From: Desulfobacteraceae bacterium
GTDB lineage: Bacteria; Desulfobacterota; Desulfobacteria; Desulfobacterales; JAJDOA01
Reading direction: 5' to 3'
Length of the DNA: 36,084 nt
Assembly: GCA_022340405.1 (NCBI GenBank)
Contig: JAJDOA010000373.1
Span: forward strand, 1-36,084
The translations under genes were made by a program, and so were the position numbers. The notes below the pieces were generated by a model that ran no database searches, was not told the DNA's origin, and was given only the letters and a program-made list of their open reading frames with translations. Numbering within the stretch: the first letter of the stretch is position 1; each line of letters starts with the position of its first letter. Of the stretch, positions 1-9,126 are shown one piece after another.

Positions 1-140
1 TTGTCTTTCGTAGGGGCGGGGTTTATCCCCGCCCGTTCGGGGTAAGTGATCCCACCAGTGGGAGGGGATAAACCCCTCCCCTACCGATCGATTGGGAAGC
101 CATATCGGAAACGGAACAGAATTCTGACAATCGCTATAAT
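1..140. repeat. Palindromic repeat family R1, copy 1 (left end outside window)
   Basis: Two GC-rich hairpins lie in a row: one with arms GGGCGGGG/CCCCGCCC around TTTAT, and one with arms GGGAGGGG/CCCCTCCC around ATAAA. The second is nearly the reverse complement of the first, so the pair is itself a large palindrome. The same core recurs near 17400 and 25930. The right flank, up to a GCTATAAT end, matches the right end of the copy at 17349-17525. The left end lies outside the window. No gene is supported between 1 and 240. Confidence 0.85.
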
Positions 141-245
141 TGATGCATGCAATCATGCATTTGGACGCGGCTCGATCGCTGATAACTTGTTAGCTCAAGG
201 GAAATTTCTACCAGGGTTGTACCGTTGGAGTTCAAAACAAGAAAA

Positions 246-270
246 GGGTTACGGTAACTAACCGTAACCC
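246..270 (-). terminator. Intrinsic terminator of tRNA-Lys
   Basis: A perfect 10-bp stem (GGGTTACGGT paired with ACCGTAACCC) closes a 5-base loop. On the minus strand it is followed by a T-rich stretch. It lies 11 bases beyond the encoded CCA end of the tRNA, so it fits as that gene's Rho-independent terminator. Confidence 0.8.
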
Positions 271-281
271 TTTAATTTCTT

Positions 282-358
282 TGGTGGGCCGTGAAGGAAT
301 CGAACCTTCAACCTACTGATTAAGAGTCAGGTGCTCTGCCTAGTTGAGCTAACGGCCC
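282..358 (-). tRNA. tRNA-Lys (anticodon CUU)
   Basis: Read on the minus strand, this folds as a complete tRNA. The acceptor stem is GGGCCGT/ACGGCCC, the D-arm contains TAGCTCAACTAGGCAGAGC, the T-arm is GAAGG-TTCGATT-CCTTC, and the discriminator is A followed by an encoded CCA (282-284). The anticodon loop is CTCTTAA, giving CTT, which reads AAG lysine codons. The top pair of the anticodon stem is a C-U mismatch; the other four pairs are Watson-Crick. A terminator follows directly. Confidence 0.95.
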
Positions 359-448
359 GATGAACAAAGCGGCTTGGTACCAATTTTCCCGATGCTTGTC
401 AAACCATTTTGCGCCGGCATGGAGCGATTTTTTCCGCACCCGGACGGG

Positions 449-1183
449 TCAGCGGCGCCGGGAGCTCTTTCTCTGCTGGCGCCGCTGCTTTTTCCATTCT
501 TTTTCCTTCCTTCGCTTCCCGTGCGCTGCTCCCGCCAACTCCTTTTCCAGGTCCATGAAAAAGCTTCCCGGGGTTTTGGGTTTCTCCGGCGCTTCCGGCT
601 TTTTCGACTTGGACGGCACTGCAGGCTCTTTGGGCAGGGGAGGCGCGGTGAAGGAACCTACCGGCAGCCGGTCCGCCAGATAGACACCGCCCCCCGCCGC
701 GTAAAAGACAACATCCATGGCCTCGGCCGCAGCGGTCTGCACGGTGAGCATCACAGGCTCCCGGTCGATGCGCCCTCCAATGCGCAGGGCCGTATCCGTC
801 TCGGAGGAAAGCACCACCCAGTCCTCACCGGAGGGATGCAGTCCTTTTTCCACCACGTGCGGATGAGCCCTTTGCCGCACGCATGTGAACAGCAGTTTGG
901 GAACGGCATCGGCCGGTTCGGGCAGACCCAGGTTTGCGCGCTCCCGGGCGCGGATGCGGTTGTCTTCGATTTCCACAGGAGGGTCCTTTACAACCAGAAG
1001 AACCTCGTCGAGGGCAGCCCGGCGCACATGCCGCCATCCCTCCTCTTCGTGCAGCGACTTGAGCAGGTCCTTGACCTTGACCCAGCCGTTCGCGTCGGGC
1101 ACCAGTCCGAATTCCCAGGGCTTGCGCCCCAGGATGTAGTCCAACAACTTGGCAAGCTGTTTGGGGTCTTTTGGGTGCGCCAC
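449..1183 (-). CDS. KptA/Tpt1-like RNA 2'-phosphotransferase homologue with altered active site
   Basis: The 244-residue product keeps the KptA/Tpt1 layout: an N-terminal winged-helix-like part (LAKLLDYILGRKPWEFGL, then NGWVKVKDLL at 32-41), the IRAR motif (77-80), and an ADP-ribosyltransferase-like half with GLHPSG and GGVYLADRLP (165-174). Known members remove the splice-junction 2'-phosphate from RNA using NAD+. Here the family's Arg-His pair after the first helix is Gly19-Arg20, and the usual HVHL strand reads WVVL (122-125), so normal catalysis is doubtful. The C-terminal 60 residues are proline/lysine-rich and end in a strongly basic tail, which suggests nucleic-acid binding. The GTG start at 1183 was chosen over an upstream ATG because AAAGGAG sits ten bases before it. 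The family relation is fairly sure; the activity is unknown. Confidence 0.7.
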   Translation of the reverse strand: MAHPKDPKQLAKLLDYILGRKPWEFGLVPDANGWVKVKDLLKSLHEEEGWRHVRRAALDEVLLVVKDPPVEIEDNRIRARERANLGLPEPADAVPKLLFTCVRQRAHPHVVEKGLHPSGEDWVVLSSETDTALRIGGRIDREPVMLTVQTAAAEAMDVVFYAAGGGVYLADRLPVGSFTAPPLPKEPAVPSKSKKPEAPEKPKTPGSFFMDLEKELAGAAHGKRRKEKEWKKQRRQQRKSSRRR

Positions 1184-1488
1184 GGGATCGCGTCTCCTTT
1201 CGATCCATGGGTGGCAGCCTTGGCTTCCGCCGCCGTCGAAAGGCCGTCCGCAAGCCGTACAAAGCCGGCCTCGAAGGTGGTCGAAAGGTTGATTCTCCAA
1301 AGGCCTTCTGTTACCTATCGAAGCGCGATCCGGTTGCCACATCGGCAGTTGGATAAAACATAATCATCATCCAAGGCATTTTCACTATCCGAGCGGGGAT
1401 CCGTTCCGGACCCGCGGCGAAACCCAACCCAGAAAAACGGGTTGCTCCGGCCGCCCTGTGCGGCACCGTCAGAAAGGACGCTACGCAT
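1184..1488. other. Intergenic region between divergent kptA-like gene and hemL
   Basis: This 305-bp stretch must hold the promoters of two diverging genes. Reading frames continue through it on both strands but lack family signal. Near 1334-1364 there is a TTGCCA and a downstream CATAAT with a 19-base spacer, a poor match to a sigma-70 promoter for hemL. The hemL ribosome-binding site is at its right edge. No RNA structure or repeat was recognised. Confidence 0.4.
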
Positions 1489-2781
1489 ATGAGAACCGAC
1501 CGTTCCGCCGAACTGTTTGAAAAGGCGCAGACCCTCATTCCCGGCGGCGTCAACAGCCCGGTGCGCGCCTGCCGGTCCGTGGGGCGCAATCCGCTGTTTG
1601 TCGAGAAGGCCGTCGGGTGCTTTGTGTACGATGCCGACGGCAACCGCTACATCGACTATGTGGGCTCCTGGGGCCCCATGATACTGGGCCACACGCACTC
1701 CGTGGTGGTGGAGGCGATCCGGAGGGTGTTGGAGCGTGGGATCAGCTTTGGTGCGCCCACCAAGCTGGAAATCGAGCTCGCCGAAAGAATTGTCGCCGCA
1801 GTGCCCTCGGTGGAAATGGTCCGAATGGTCAACTCGGGGACCGAGGCCACCATGAGCGCCATCCGTCTGGCGCGCGCCTTTACCGGAAGGGACGCCGTCG
1901 TCAAATTCGACGGCTGCTACCACGGCCACAGCGACGCACTGCTCGTGGAGGCGGGGTCCGGGGTTGCCACCCTCGGCATTCCCGGCAGCCCCGGGGTCCC
2001 GAAGGCCTTTGTGGAGCACACCGTGTCCCTGCCCTTCAACGATCTGGATTCCGTGGAAACGCTGATGAAAGACCGAGGGGACGACATCGCCTGCATCATC
2101 GTGGAACCCGTTGCCGGCAACATGGGCCTGGTGGCGCCGGAAGAAGGCTATCTCGAAGGCCTGCGGGAGCTCACCCGTCGGCACGGAGCGCTGCTGATCT
2201 TCGACGAGGTGATGACCGGCTTCCGGGTGGCCTATGGCGGTGCCCAGGAGCGGTTCGGGGTCACCCCGGACCTGACCACGCTGGGCAAGATCATCGGCGG
2301 CGGCATGCCCGTGGGCGCCTATGGCGGGCGGCGGGACATCATGGAACAGGTGGCTCCCTGCGGCGGCATGTACCAGGCGGGAACCCTGTCCGGCAACCCG
2401 GTGGCCATGGCCGCCGGCATCGCGACCCTCGACCAGATCGCTTATCCCGGCTTTTACGATGCGCTGGAGGAGAAGGCGGAGCGTCTTTCCAACGGCCTTG
2501 CCCGCGCCGCCGAAAAAGCGGGCGTTCCGGTCTGCCTGCAGCGGGTGGGATCCATGATGGGAATGTACTTCACCGATCGGAAGGTGAAGAACTTCGCAGA
2601 CGCCAAGACCTCCGACCTGGAACGGTTCACCGCCTACTGGGCGGGGATGCTGGAAAGGGGGATCTATTTGGCGCCCTCCCAGTTCGAGGCTGCCTTCGTC
2701 TCGGCCGCCCACAACGTGGAGTTCATCGAGGCGACGGTGGCGGCGGCCGAGGCGGTTTTGGCGGATGTGGCCAAGCCGTAG
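1489..2781 (+). CDS. hemL: Glutamate-1-semialdehyde 2,1-aminomutase
   Basis: This PLP enzyme converts glutamate-1-semialdehyde to 5-aminolevulinate in the C5 route to tetrapyrroles (heme, sirohaem, cobalamin), in the cytoplasm. The 430-residue length is normal. Visible family signatures are the N-terminal [11 protein letters not shown] (17-27), [10 protein letters not shown] (115-124), the DEVMTGFR loop (239-246) and the PLP lysine Lys267 in [11 protein letters not shown]. The ATG at 1489 follows AAAGGA at good distance. The gene converges on the RACo-type gene with only 24 bases between the two stop codons. In a window rich in corrinoid enzymes its product is a shared precursor for B12, but nothing shows co-regulation. 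The call is firm. Confidence 0.95.
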   Translation: MRTDRSAELFEKAQTLIPGGVNSPVRACRSVGRNPLFVEKAVGCFVYDADGNRYIDYVGSWGPMILGHTHSVVVEAIRRVLERGISFGAPTKLEIELAERIVAAVPSVEMVRMVNSGTEATMSAIRLARAFTGRDAVVKFDGCYHGHSDALLVEAGSGVATLGIPGSPGVPKAFVEHTVSLPFNDLDSVETLMKDRGDDIACIIVEPVAGNMGLVAPEEGYLEGLRELTRRHGALLIFDEVMTGFRVAYGGAQERFGVTPDLTTLGKIIGGGMPVGAYGGRRDIMEQVAPCGGMYQAGTLSGNPVAMAAGIATLDQIAYPGFYDALEEKAERLSNGLARAAEKAGVPVCLQRVGSMMGMYFTDRKVKNFADAKTSDLERFTAYWAGMLERGIYLAPSQFEAAFVSAAHNVEFIEATVAAAEAVLADVAKP

Positions 2782-2805
2782 GCTGACGGGTTTGGTCGGT
2801 TCGTT

Positions 2806-4797
2806 TTATTCGTTGCGGGCGTCGGCGGGCAGAATGCCGGCAAGGTGAGGAAACGGGTCGCTCATGTGGGGCATGTGGATGGCTTCGATGAGCTGCTCCT
2901 GAAAGTCCTCCATCAGCGTCAGTTCGACGTATTCCACACTGCGGGCGATCCGGTCGGCTTCCACACGCTTTTTGCGGTCCAGCAGTGCTATGCGGCATCC
3001 GTCCCCGGCTGCATTGCCGATGGCGGAGACGCGATCCAGCGGGCAGTCCGGGAACATTCCCAGCACCATGGCGGCCAGGGGGTCCAGATGGTTGCCGAAG
3101 GCGCCGGCAATCTGGATACGATCGGGGCGTTCCAGGTTCGTGCGCTGCAGCATCAGCTTGCATCCGGTGTAAATGGCCGCCTTGGCCAGCTGGACCTGCC
3201 GGATGTCCGCCTGGGAAATCGTGACATCCCTGCCAATGGCGGTCTCTTCCGACCGCGCGACGACAAACTCCAGCATCCCGGCTTCCTCATTTTGCCGCAG
3301 CCGCCCCGTCTGAATGTCCGGGACGAAGGCGCCGGTCCGGTCGACGATACCGGCCTTGAGAAATGCGGCGACCGCGTCCACAATGCCGCTGCCGCAAATC
3401 CCCTTGGCCATCATTTCCTCGGGATTCGATTGACTGCGCCACTTGTCCCTGCCGACCACCTTGTAGTCGACGGCAAGGGAATCCGCTGCAACCTGGACCC
3501 GCTCGATGGCGCCGGGGGCGGCCCGCATGCCAAATTCGATTTGAGCGCCCTCCAACGCCGGTCCGGTGGCACAGGAACAAGTGCTGCAAATCCGCCGGTC
3601 GTGATTGCCCAGGACCAACTCACCATTGGTGCCGATATCGACAATCAGCACCGTGTCCGGACTGTTGTGCGGCTCTTCCACCAGCATTACGCCGACATTG
3701 TCGCCGCCGACGAATCCCGACTCGTTCGGCAGCAGGTAGACCCGGGCGGTCGGATGGACGCGCAGTCCCATCTCTCTCGCCCTGGTGCACAGCCCGGCCT
3801 GGTTGGCGGGTGCAAACGGGATCGCCCCGAGGGGTTCGGGATCCAGCCCCAGCAGCAGGTGGTGCATGGTCGTGTTTCCGCAGATGCTGACATCCACGAT
3901 ATCCTCGCACCGGATGCCGCCGGAACCGAGGACCGCCTCCGACTGGGCAACGGCCTTCTCTATGATTCGATTCAGCCCTCCGATCACGGCTTCGTTCAGG
4001 CGGGCCAAGCCGTCGGAGTGGTTCAGATGATAGTCGATGCGGGAGATCACGTCCTCGCCAAACTGAATCTGCGGGTTCATGGAGGAGGCCGTCGCCACCA
4101 CCGCACCGGTTTTCAAGTCGCACAGGTAACCGGCAAGGGTCGTCGTGCCGACATCGACGGCCAAGCCGTAATGGGCCGGGACCACACCGGGCTGGACACG
4201 GACGATTTCCCGATCCATCCATACGCTGACGGTCAGCGTCCGCTGCCCTTGACGCAGGCATTGCTGCAGGCCCCGTAGCGCGTGGATATCGATGGTCAGC
4301 CCCGTTACGCCATGGGTGCCCTCCAGCGCCAGCAACACCCGCTCCAGGTCGGCGGTGGGCTCGGACAGAGAGGCCTCTCCAACGGTGACGGGGTAGATTT
4401 GCACCGCCGGATCGCAATCGATGTCGATCGGCCGGGCCTCCTTGCTCACCACCTGCCTGCCCGGCCGGGATTCTTCCGGAACGTAGATGACCAGATCCCC
4501 GGTGACACGCGCGGCGCAGGCCAGCCGGTACCCGGCGGCTTTTTCTTCCGGGGAGATGTGTTCTCCCTCCGCCTCGTGCCACGGGCCGGCGTTTTCTCTT
4601 GCCGATTCGATGCCGTACTTGTCGAACCGTCCGGATTCCACCAAAACCCGGCACTTGCCGCAGATCTGGTGCCCGCCACACAGCGCCTCGATCCCCACAC
4701 CGAGGCTTCTGGACGCCTCCATGACCGTGGCGCCCCGCGCCACCCTCCCCCTGCGCCCCGAGGGCTGAAAGATCACCTCAGGTTCGTCGTTTTCCAT
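2806..4797 (-). CDS. RACo-type reductive activator of corrinoid proteins (2Fe-2S ferredoxin + ASKHA ATPase)
   Basis: The 663-residue protein starts with a 2Fe-2S ferredoxin domain whose ligands are Cys40, Cys46, Cys49 and Cys94. A linker follows, then an ASKHA-type ATPase domain of the DUF4445 kind beginning at GLAVDVGTTTLAGYL (about 211-225), with further glycine-rich phosphate loops such as VDIGTNGEL and GICGSGIVD. Family members use ATP hydrolysis to drive one-electron reduction of Co(II) back to Co(I) on corrinoid proteins that have been accidentally oxidised. It is the last gene of the methyltransferase operon, 35 bases after the MttB stop, with GAGG eight bases before the ATG. The two corrinoid proteins of the same operon are its natural substrates. 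RamA-type activators are a different family and do not fit this sequence. Confidence 0.92.
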   Translation of the reverse strand: MENDEPEVIFQPSGRRGRVARGATVMEASRSLGVGIEALCGGHQICGKCRVLVESGRFDKYGIESARENAGPWHEAEGEHISPEEKAAGYRLACAARVTGDLVIYVPEESRPGRQVVSKEARPIDIDCDPAVQIYPVTVGEASLSEPTADLERVLLALEGTHGVTGLTIDIHALRGLQQCLRQGQRTLTVSVWMDREIVRVQPGVVPAHYGLAVDVGTTTLAGYLCDLKTGAVVATASSMNPQIQFGEDVISRIDYHLNHSDGLARLNEAVIGGLNRIIEKAVAQSEAVLGSGGIRCEDIVDVSICGNTTMHHLLLGLDPEPLGAIPFAPANQAGLCTRAREMGLRVHPTARVYLLPNESGFVGGDNVGVMLVEEPHNSPDTVLIVDIGTNGELVLGNHDRRICSTCSCATGPALEGAQIEFGMRAAPGAIERVQVAADSLAVDYKVVGRDKWRSQSNPEEMMAKGICGSGIVDAVAAFLKAGIVDRTGAFVPDIQTGRLRQNEEAGMLEFVVARSEETAIGRDVTISQADIRQVQLAKAAIYTGCKLMLQRTNLERPDRIQIAGAFGNHLDPLAAMVLGMFPDCPLDRVSAIGNAAGDGCRIALLDRKKRVEADRIARSVEYVELTLMEDFQEQLIEAIHMPHMSDPFPHLAGILPADARNE

Positions 4798-4832
4798 GGA
4801 TGGCTACCTCGCGAAGGGCATCCGCCGGCCGG

Positions 4833-6266
4833 TTACTCCCAGTGTTCGGCCATTCGATCCAGCTCTTTTCGCTTTTCCTCCGGCAACATCCGCTCGTGAT
4901 GCTCCATCTGCTCCAACGTCTGCTCTCGCAGTCGCTCCTCGAAACGCAGGCCGCCGTGTTCGAGCCAGGAAACGTAGTTGGATCGATCGAACATGTTCGA
5001 GTACCAGACTTCCCGAAAATGCTCGGCGGTGTGGTCTTCCTGCATGAAGTGCCCCCCGGGCCCCACGTCGTGGATCACATCCACTGCCAGGTGTTCGTCA
5101 TCGACTTGTATGCCGCGGGTGATGGGGGCAAGCATGTCGAGCACCTCGTGCACCAGCACCATAAAGGCCGGGGAGGCCAGGCAGCCGTGATCGAGAAGGC
5201 CGCAGTCGTGAATCAGGTTTGCGCCGCTGAGCGCGGCCGACATGCACGACATGGTCGCTTCGGCGGCGGCTTGGGAATCCGGCAGCTTGGCGTCGGAGCA
5301 TCCGGCGGTTCCGAAATAGGGCAGCTTGAAGTGTTGGGACATCTGCGCCAGGGCGGCCCCCATCAGGATCATTTCCGGAGCGCCGTAGGAGAAGATCGTT
5401 GTGCGCATGTCCATGACGGTTGCGAACGCACCATAGATGAATGGGGCTCCCGGCCGAACCAGCTGAGTGATGACCAGGCCGATCAACGACTCGGCGGTTC
5501 CCTGCACGATGGATCCGGCGAATGTGGCCGGGCCGGTGCTTCCCGCCTGCGGCGCTCCGTAGCAGATCTGGGGAATCCGCTTCTCGGCACAAAAGATCAT
5601 TTTTTCCAGCGTGTCGTCGGTAAGCATCAGGGGGGAGATGGGGTCGGCGAGCATGACGATGGAGGGGGCGTTCAAAAACTGTTTTTCGTCGCCGGCAATG
5701 ACCAGGGCCATTTCATAGATGTCTTTGAGGCTGTTGATGTCCTTGCAGCAAAAAACCATGGGTTTTTCGCTGTAGGTCAGGGCCTCCTTGAGCACCAACC
5801 GGTCCGACAGGTCCGGAGGCACGTCGCTGGCCAAACCGAACGTCATGCCCCATTGGTAGTTGGGGAGGTTTTCGAGCAGCGAGGCCGTGGTGCGGCAGTC
5901 TTCGAGACGAAACTTCCGGCGCTCCCCCGTGGCCGGCTCCAGGTAGTCGAGACAGTCCAGACTGGGGCCGAACCAGCTCCGGTTGCGTTCGAGCTTCACG
6001 GTCCGCTCGCCGCTGCGTGTTCCCAAAACGACGCGCGAAGGCGCACGGTTGAGGGCATCCTTGACCAGGGAATCGGGGATGCGGACCCGGTCACCGTCGA
6101 CCCTGGCACCGGCGTCCAACAGAAGATCCAACGATCTCTGATGGGTGATTCTAACGCCGGTGCGTTCCAGAACCTCCATGGTGGCCATGTAGACGTCCTC
6201 AACCTGCTCGGACTGGAGCACATTGAGACGCGGCTTCCTTCGGATGTTGAATCGACTCGTTGGCAT
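4833..6266 (-). CDS. MttB-family (trimethylamine methyltransferase-like) corrinoid methyltransferase 1, non-pyrrolysine
   Basis: The 478-residue protein has the MttB signatures: a FNIRRKPRL-type N-terminus, GSTGPATFAGSIVQGTAES, the FSYGAPEM segment, TAGCSDAKLPDSQAAAEA, and a C-terminal DVIHDVGPGGHFMQEDHT stretch. MttB-fold enzymes demethylate methylated amines onto the Co(I) of a partner corrinoid protein. The frame is uninterrupted, so there is no in-frame amber codon and no pyrrolysine. This places it with the betaine, carnitine and proline-betaine type demethylases rather than true trimethylamine MttB. GGAGG five bases upstream fixes the start at 6266; the longer frame to 6422 would overlap the GntR gene. 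It is the third methyltransferase of the operon, between a GntR gene and the activator, and has no corrinoid gene immediately beside it. The substrate is unknown. Confidence 0.92.
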   Translation of the reverse strand: MPTSRFNIRRKPRLNVLQSEQVEDVYMATMEVLERTGVRITHQRSLDLLLDAGARVDGDRVRIPDSLVKDALNRAPSRVVLGTRSGERTVKLERNRSWFGPSLDCLDYLEPATGERRKFRLEDCRTTASLLENLPNYQWGMTFGLASDVPPDLSDRLVLKEALTYSEKPMVFCCKDINSLKDIYEMALVIAGDEKQFLNAPSIVMLADPISPLMLTDDTLEKMIFCAEKRIPQICYGAPQAGSTGPATFAGSIVQGTAESLIGLVITQLVRPGAPFIYGAFATVMDMRTTIFSYGAPEMILMGAALAQMSQHFKLPYFGTAGCSDAKLPDSQAAAEATMSCMSAALSGANLIHDCGLLDHGCLASPAFMVLVHEVLDMLAPITRGIQVDDEHLAVDVIHDVGPGGHFMQEDHTAEHFREVWYSNMFDRSNYVSWLEHGGLRFEERLREQTLEQMEHHERMLPEEKRKELDRMAEHWE

Positions 6267-6330
6267 GCCCGCCTCCACGCCGGTGGTCGGCGCCGACGGC
6301 ATTTTCGGCGCCCAACACGGAATAGCCCTG

Positions 6331-6978
6331 TTAGTCCTCGCTCCGCAGAAGGCTTCGCACCCGGTCATAGAATGCCCCAACGTGCCCGCGCATGATCCGC
6401 TCGGCACGATCGGCGTCTCCATCCCGGACGGCCTCCAGCATCTCCAGATGCTCGGCTACGGCACCATGTAGAAAATCCAGCTTCGGCAGCGTCAGAAACC
6501 ACAGGCGCTGAGACAGACCGAACAGATGCTCCAGACTGCGGGCCAGATACTTGTTTCGGGCCGCCCGGATCAGTGCCTGATGGAATTTGTGGTCGATATC
6601 CAGAAGACGTTTGCTGTCTTGGGGATCGGTGGCCAGCTGCTCCTTGCGCAGCGCCTCCAGAACCGCAAGGTCGTCACGATCGGCGCGCTCTGCCGCCAGT
6701 CGGGCGCAAACGGGTTCCAGGGCCAGCCGCATTTCACTGAGCTGTTCGAGATCGGGAAGGCTGATATCGGCCACATAAAGCCCGTGACGCGGCGTGATGA
6801 AAACCAATCCGTCATGGGTCAGCAGCTTCAATGCCTCCCGTACGGGGAAGACGCCGGTCTCGATCTCCTCGGCCAGCTCCTGTTCGTTGATCAGCGCGCC
6901 GGGCTTCAGCGCAAGGGTGACGATCTTTTCGCGGATCACCGTGTAAGCATGTCGGGTATCGACTTCGATCAACTCCAT
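6331..6978 (-). CDS. GntR-family transcriptional regulator, FadR/FCD subfamily (internal to operon)
   Basis: The 215-residue protein has a winged helix-turn-helix (about 8-70, with LNEQ-like and VREALKLLTHDGLV elements) and a C-terminal helical FCD ligand domain. The FCD metal-site residues look complete: Asp129, His133, His177 and His199. Members are usually repressors released by a small carboxylate ligand. AGGAGG eight bases before the ATG at 6978 decides the start; an upstream in-frame start at 7026 has no comparable site. The gene sits inside the methyltransferase operon, between the HyuA-like gene and the third MttB, an unusual place for a regulator. An intercistronic promoter or operator near 6979-7080 is possible but was not identified. 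Confidence 0.88.
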   Translation of the reverse strand: MELIEVDTRHAYTVIREKIVTLALKPGALINEQELAEEIETGVFPVREALKLLTHDGLVFITPRHGLYVADISLPDLEQLSEMRLALEPVCARLAAERADRDDLAVLEALRKEQLATDPQDSKRLLDIDHKFHQALIRAARNKYLARSLEHLFGLSQRLWFLTLPKLDFLHGAVAEHLEMLEAVRDGDADRAERIMRGHVGAFYDRVRSLLRSED

Positions 6979-7080
6979 GCGGAGTTCCTCCTGCCGCGTT
7001 GACGCGGGTCCCGCCGACATCGGCATCCGAGGCTGCGTCGGGGCAGGCCCCGAAAGGCGAACATCGCCCGCGGCCTTTGG

Positions 7081-9108
7081 CTATAGGGACCGATCGACGG
7101 GAGCGAGTCGCGGGTTGCCCATCGCACGGGCGCGGATGCGGTAGGTATCCAGCCCGTCCGTTTTTTCTTCCATGGCCACCTGCGGGTTGTCGGCCCCCGA
7201 GCGCAGGGCTGCGCCCAGCGCTCTTTCCCGGCTTAGTTTGCGGGCGTTTGCCAGCGCGTCCTCCAATTCGTCGAAAAGCTGCCGCTCCTCCTTGGCCTGG
7301 ACATAATAGCCGATGGCTTCCAGTCCGTCTGCGGCGACCCGCGGATATACAATGATCTCCTCGGCCACCATGATCGTGCCGGCCACCGCGCCCACGGCAT
7401 TGGCAACCGGATGATGGTCGGGCAGGATCAATTTCGTGTAAAGGATATCGGCCACATTTTCAAGAAAGATTCTCGCCGGCGCACCGATGCCGATGATCGG
7501 AAGAGACAGCTCGAATCGCGTGCGCAGATGGGGATGGACGTTGCGCAAACTGTTGAGAAAGAACCACTGACCGATATCGCCGCCTTTTTCCATCTCGGGC
7601 GGCGGGGGGAGGGTTTTTTCGGACAGGAAGCAGACGATGGCGTGAACGATTGCCTCCGTGATCATCGATCGGACGTGAAGGGAAAACGCCTCCGGATCCC
7701 ATCGTTTGCAGCGGGAAAACACCCGCAGGGCCGTCGCCGCCGCCTCTGTGTTCCAGGCAGTATAGACCCCCTCGGTATGGAGCAGATCGGTGGGGGTCAG
7801 CCCCGCTCGGCCGATGAGCTCGTGGCGATCCAAATGGTCGGTTCCGATCTGAACCCTGCTGATCAGGCCCAGCCGATCGAGAATCTCGGGAAGCGGCTTC
7901 GGCCCGTCCGACAGCATGGCCAAAAGGGCCTTTTCCTGTGCGCTTGCCGGAGAGGCGGCTCCGGTGGGCTCCCGCAAAAGAAACCAGAACTCCAAAGCCT
8001 CCGGATCGATTTTCGATGCTTGCCGCTGGTTCAGCCCTTTGAGGTGGGACATGACGCCCGGGTGCTGATCCGCCAGGTAGGCGAGGGGCACCACCCGTTC
8101 CGGCCCGATGGTCACCTCATTGTCCCGTGCCAGGCGGATGTGACTGTCCCCGCCCAGGGCGATGGAAAACAAGTCGGCGGCCTTGACCGCCGTCTTGTAT
8201 CCGGACACGGTGGCTCCTTCTTCGCTGACGGTGACCTGCCCTCTTTCAATGAGGGCGAAATCGGTGGTGGTGCCCCCGATGTCGACCACCAGGGCTTTGT
8301 CGAGCCCGGACAGAAAGCGCCCGCCGATAGCGCTGGCGGCGGGCCCCGAGTGAATCGTCTCCACCGGTGTCGCCGCGGCGAACTCGTCGCTCATCAACGT
8401 GCCGTCCCCGCGCACCACCATCAGCGGCGCCACGATATGCTTCCGCTCCATGGCGCGGCGCACGGCCACGATGAAGTCCCTGAGCACCGCTAGCAGCGAG
8501 GCGTTCAGCGCCGCCGTCGTGGCGCGCTCCACCGAGCCAAGCTTGGTGGACAACTGATGCCCGAGAACCACGGGCAGATCGCAAATGCCGGAAATGGCCT
8601 GGAAGCAACGGTGCTCATGCTCCGGGTTCAGCGGGCTGAAGTAGCTGGACACCGCGATGGCATCCACCTGGTCCTTGATGGAAGCGACTTTCTCCAGCAC
8701 GGCGGGAAGATCCAGCGGCGCCTTCTCCTGCCCGTACAGATCGTGTCCCCCGGAAAAATAGTAATAGTGCTGCGTGGCAAAACGGGCTTCCATCCGGAAA
8801 GAGGCCACCAGATCCGGATCGTAGCCGATCAGCAGCAGGGCGACGCGCTTGCCCTTGCCCTCGGCGATGGCATTGGTGGCCAGGGTCGTCGACACCGAAA
8901 CCATCCGAACTGCAGACGGGTCTTCGATGCGGATGCCCTGGATCACCGATTCGATGCCGATGGACAGGTCCCGTTTGGTGGTCAGACTCTTGTGTGCGGC
9001 CCGAACCTCGCGCGAATGGTACTCCATGAGGATGCCGTCGGTGTAGGTGCCACCGGTGTCGATCCCCAGCACCAGCGCGTCGCTATGAGAACGGTTGTCT
9101 GTGGTCAA
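7081..9108 (-). CDS. Hydantoinase/oxoprolinase-family ASKHA ATPase (HyuA-like), no HyuB partner
   Basis: The 675-residue protein has the HyuA fold signatures. The N-terminal phosphate loop is LGIDTGGTYTDG (about 14-25), followed by VSVSTTLATNAIAEGKGKRVALLL. A second phosphate loop reads VVDIGGTTTDFALI, preceded by IHSGPAASAIGG. HyuA proteins couple ATP to opening of hydantoin or oxoproline rings, normally together with a HyuB subunit, but no HyuB gene is present here. Its place in the operon, 18 bases after an MttB stop, suggests a role in handling the methylated substrate or in activating corrinoids; both are inference. The annotated start is TTG and no strong Shine-Dalgarno precedes it, so translation may be coupled to the upstream MttB. 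The family call is firm; the reaction is unknown. Confidence 0.85.
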   Translation of the reverse strand: MTTDNRSHSDALVLGIDTGGTYTDGILMEYHSREVRAAHKSLTTKRDLSIGIESVIQGIRIEDPSAVRMVSVSTTLATNAIAEGKGKRVALLLIGYDPDLVASFRMEARFATQHYYYFSGGHDLYGQEKAPLDLPAVLEKVASIKDQVDAIAVSSYFSPLNPEHEHRCFQAISGICDLPVVLGHQLSTKLGSVERATTAALNASLLAVLRDFIVAVRRAMERKHIVAPLMVVRGDGTLMSDEFAAATPVETIHSGPAASAIGGRFLSGLDKALVVDIGGTTTDFALIERGQVTVSEEGATVSGYKTAVKAADLFSIALGGDSHIRLARDNEVTIGPERVVPLAYLADQHPGVMSHLKGLNQRQASKIDPEALEFWFLLREPTGAASPASAQEKALLAMLSDGPKPLPEILDRLGLISRVQIGTDHLDRHELIGRAGLTPTDLLHTEGVYTAWNTEAAATALRVFSRCKRWDPEAFSLHVRSMITEAIVHAIVCFLSEKTLPPPPEMEKGGDIGQWFFLNSLRNVHPHLRTRFELSLPIIGIGAPARIFLENVADILYTKLILPDHHPVANAVGAVAGTIMVAEEIIVYPRVAADGLEAIGYYVQAKEERQLFDELEDALANARKLSRERALGAALRSGADNPQVAMEEKTDGLDTYRIRARAMGNPRLAPVDRSL

Positions 9109-9126
9109 TGGTCGTGCCGCACGATA

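Noticed and set aside
46-261. Short plus-strand reading frame of 71 codons near the window start
   Set aside because: It runs through the R1 palindrome and the tRNA terminator and has no family signal or ribosome site.
374-1363. Long plus-strand frame opposite the KptA-like gene
   Set aside because: It is antisense to a recognisable protein; composition is typical of high-GC shadow frames.
1315-2712. 465-codon minus-strand frame opposite hemL
   Set aside because: It mirrors the hemL codons and has no domain; hemL is certain.
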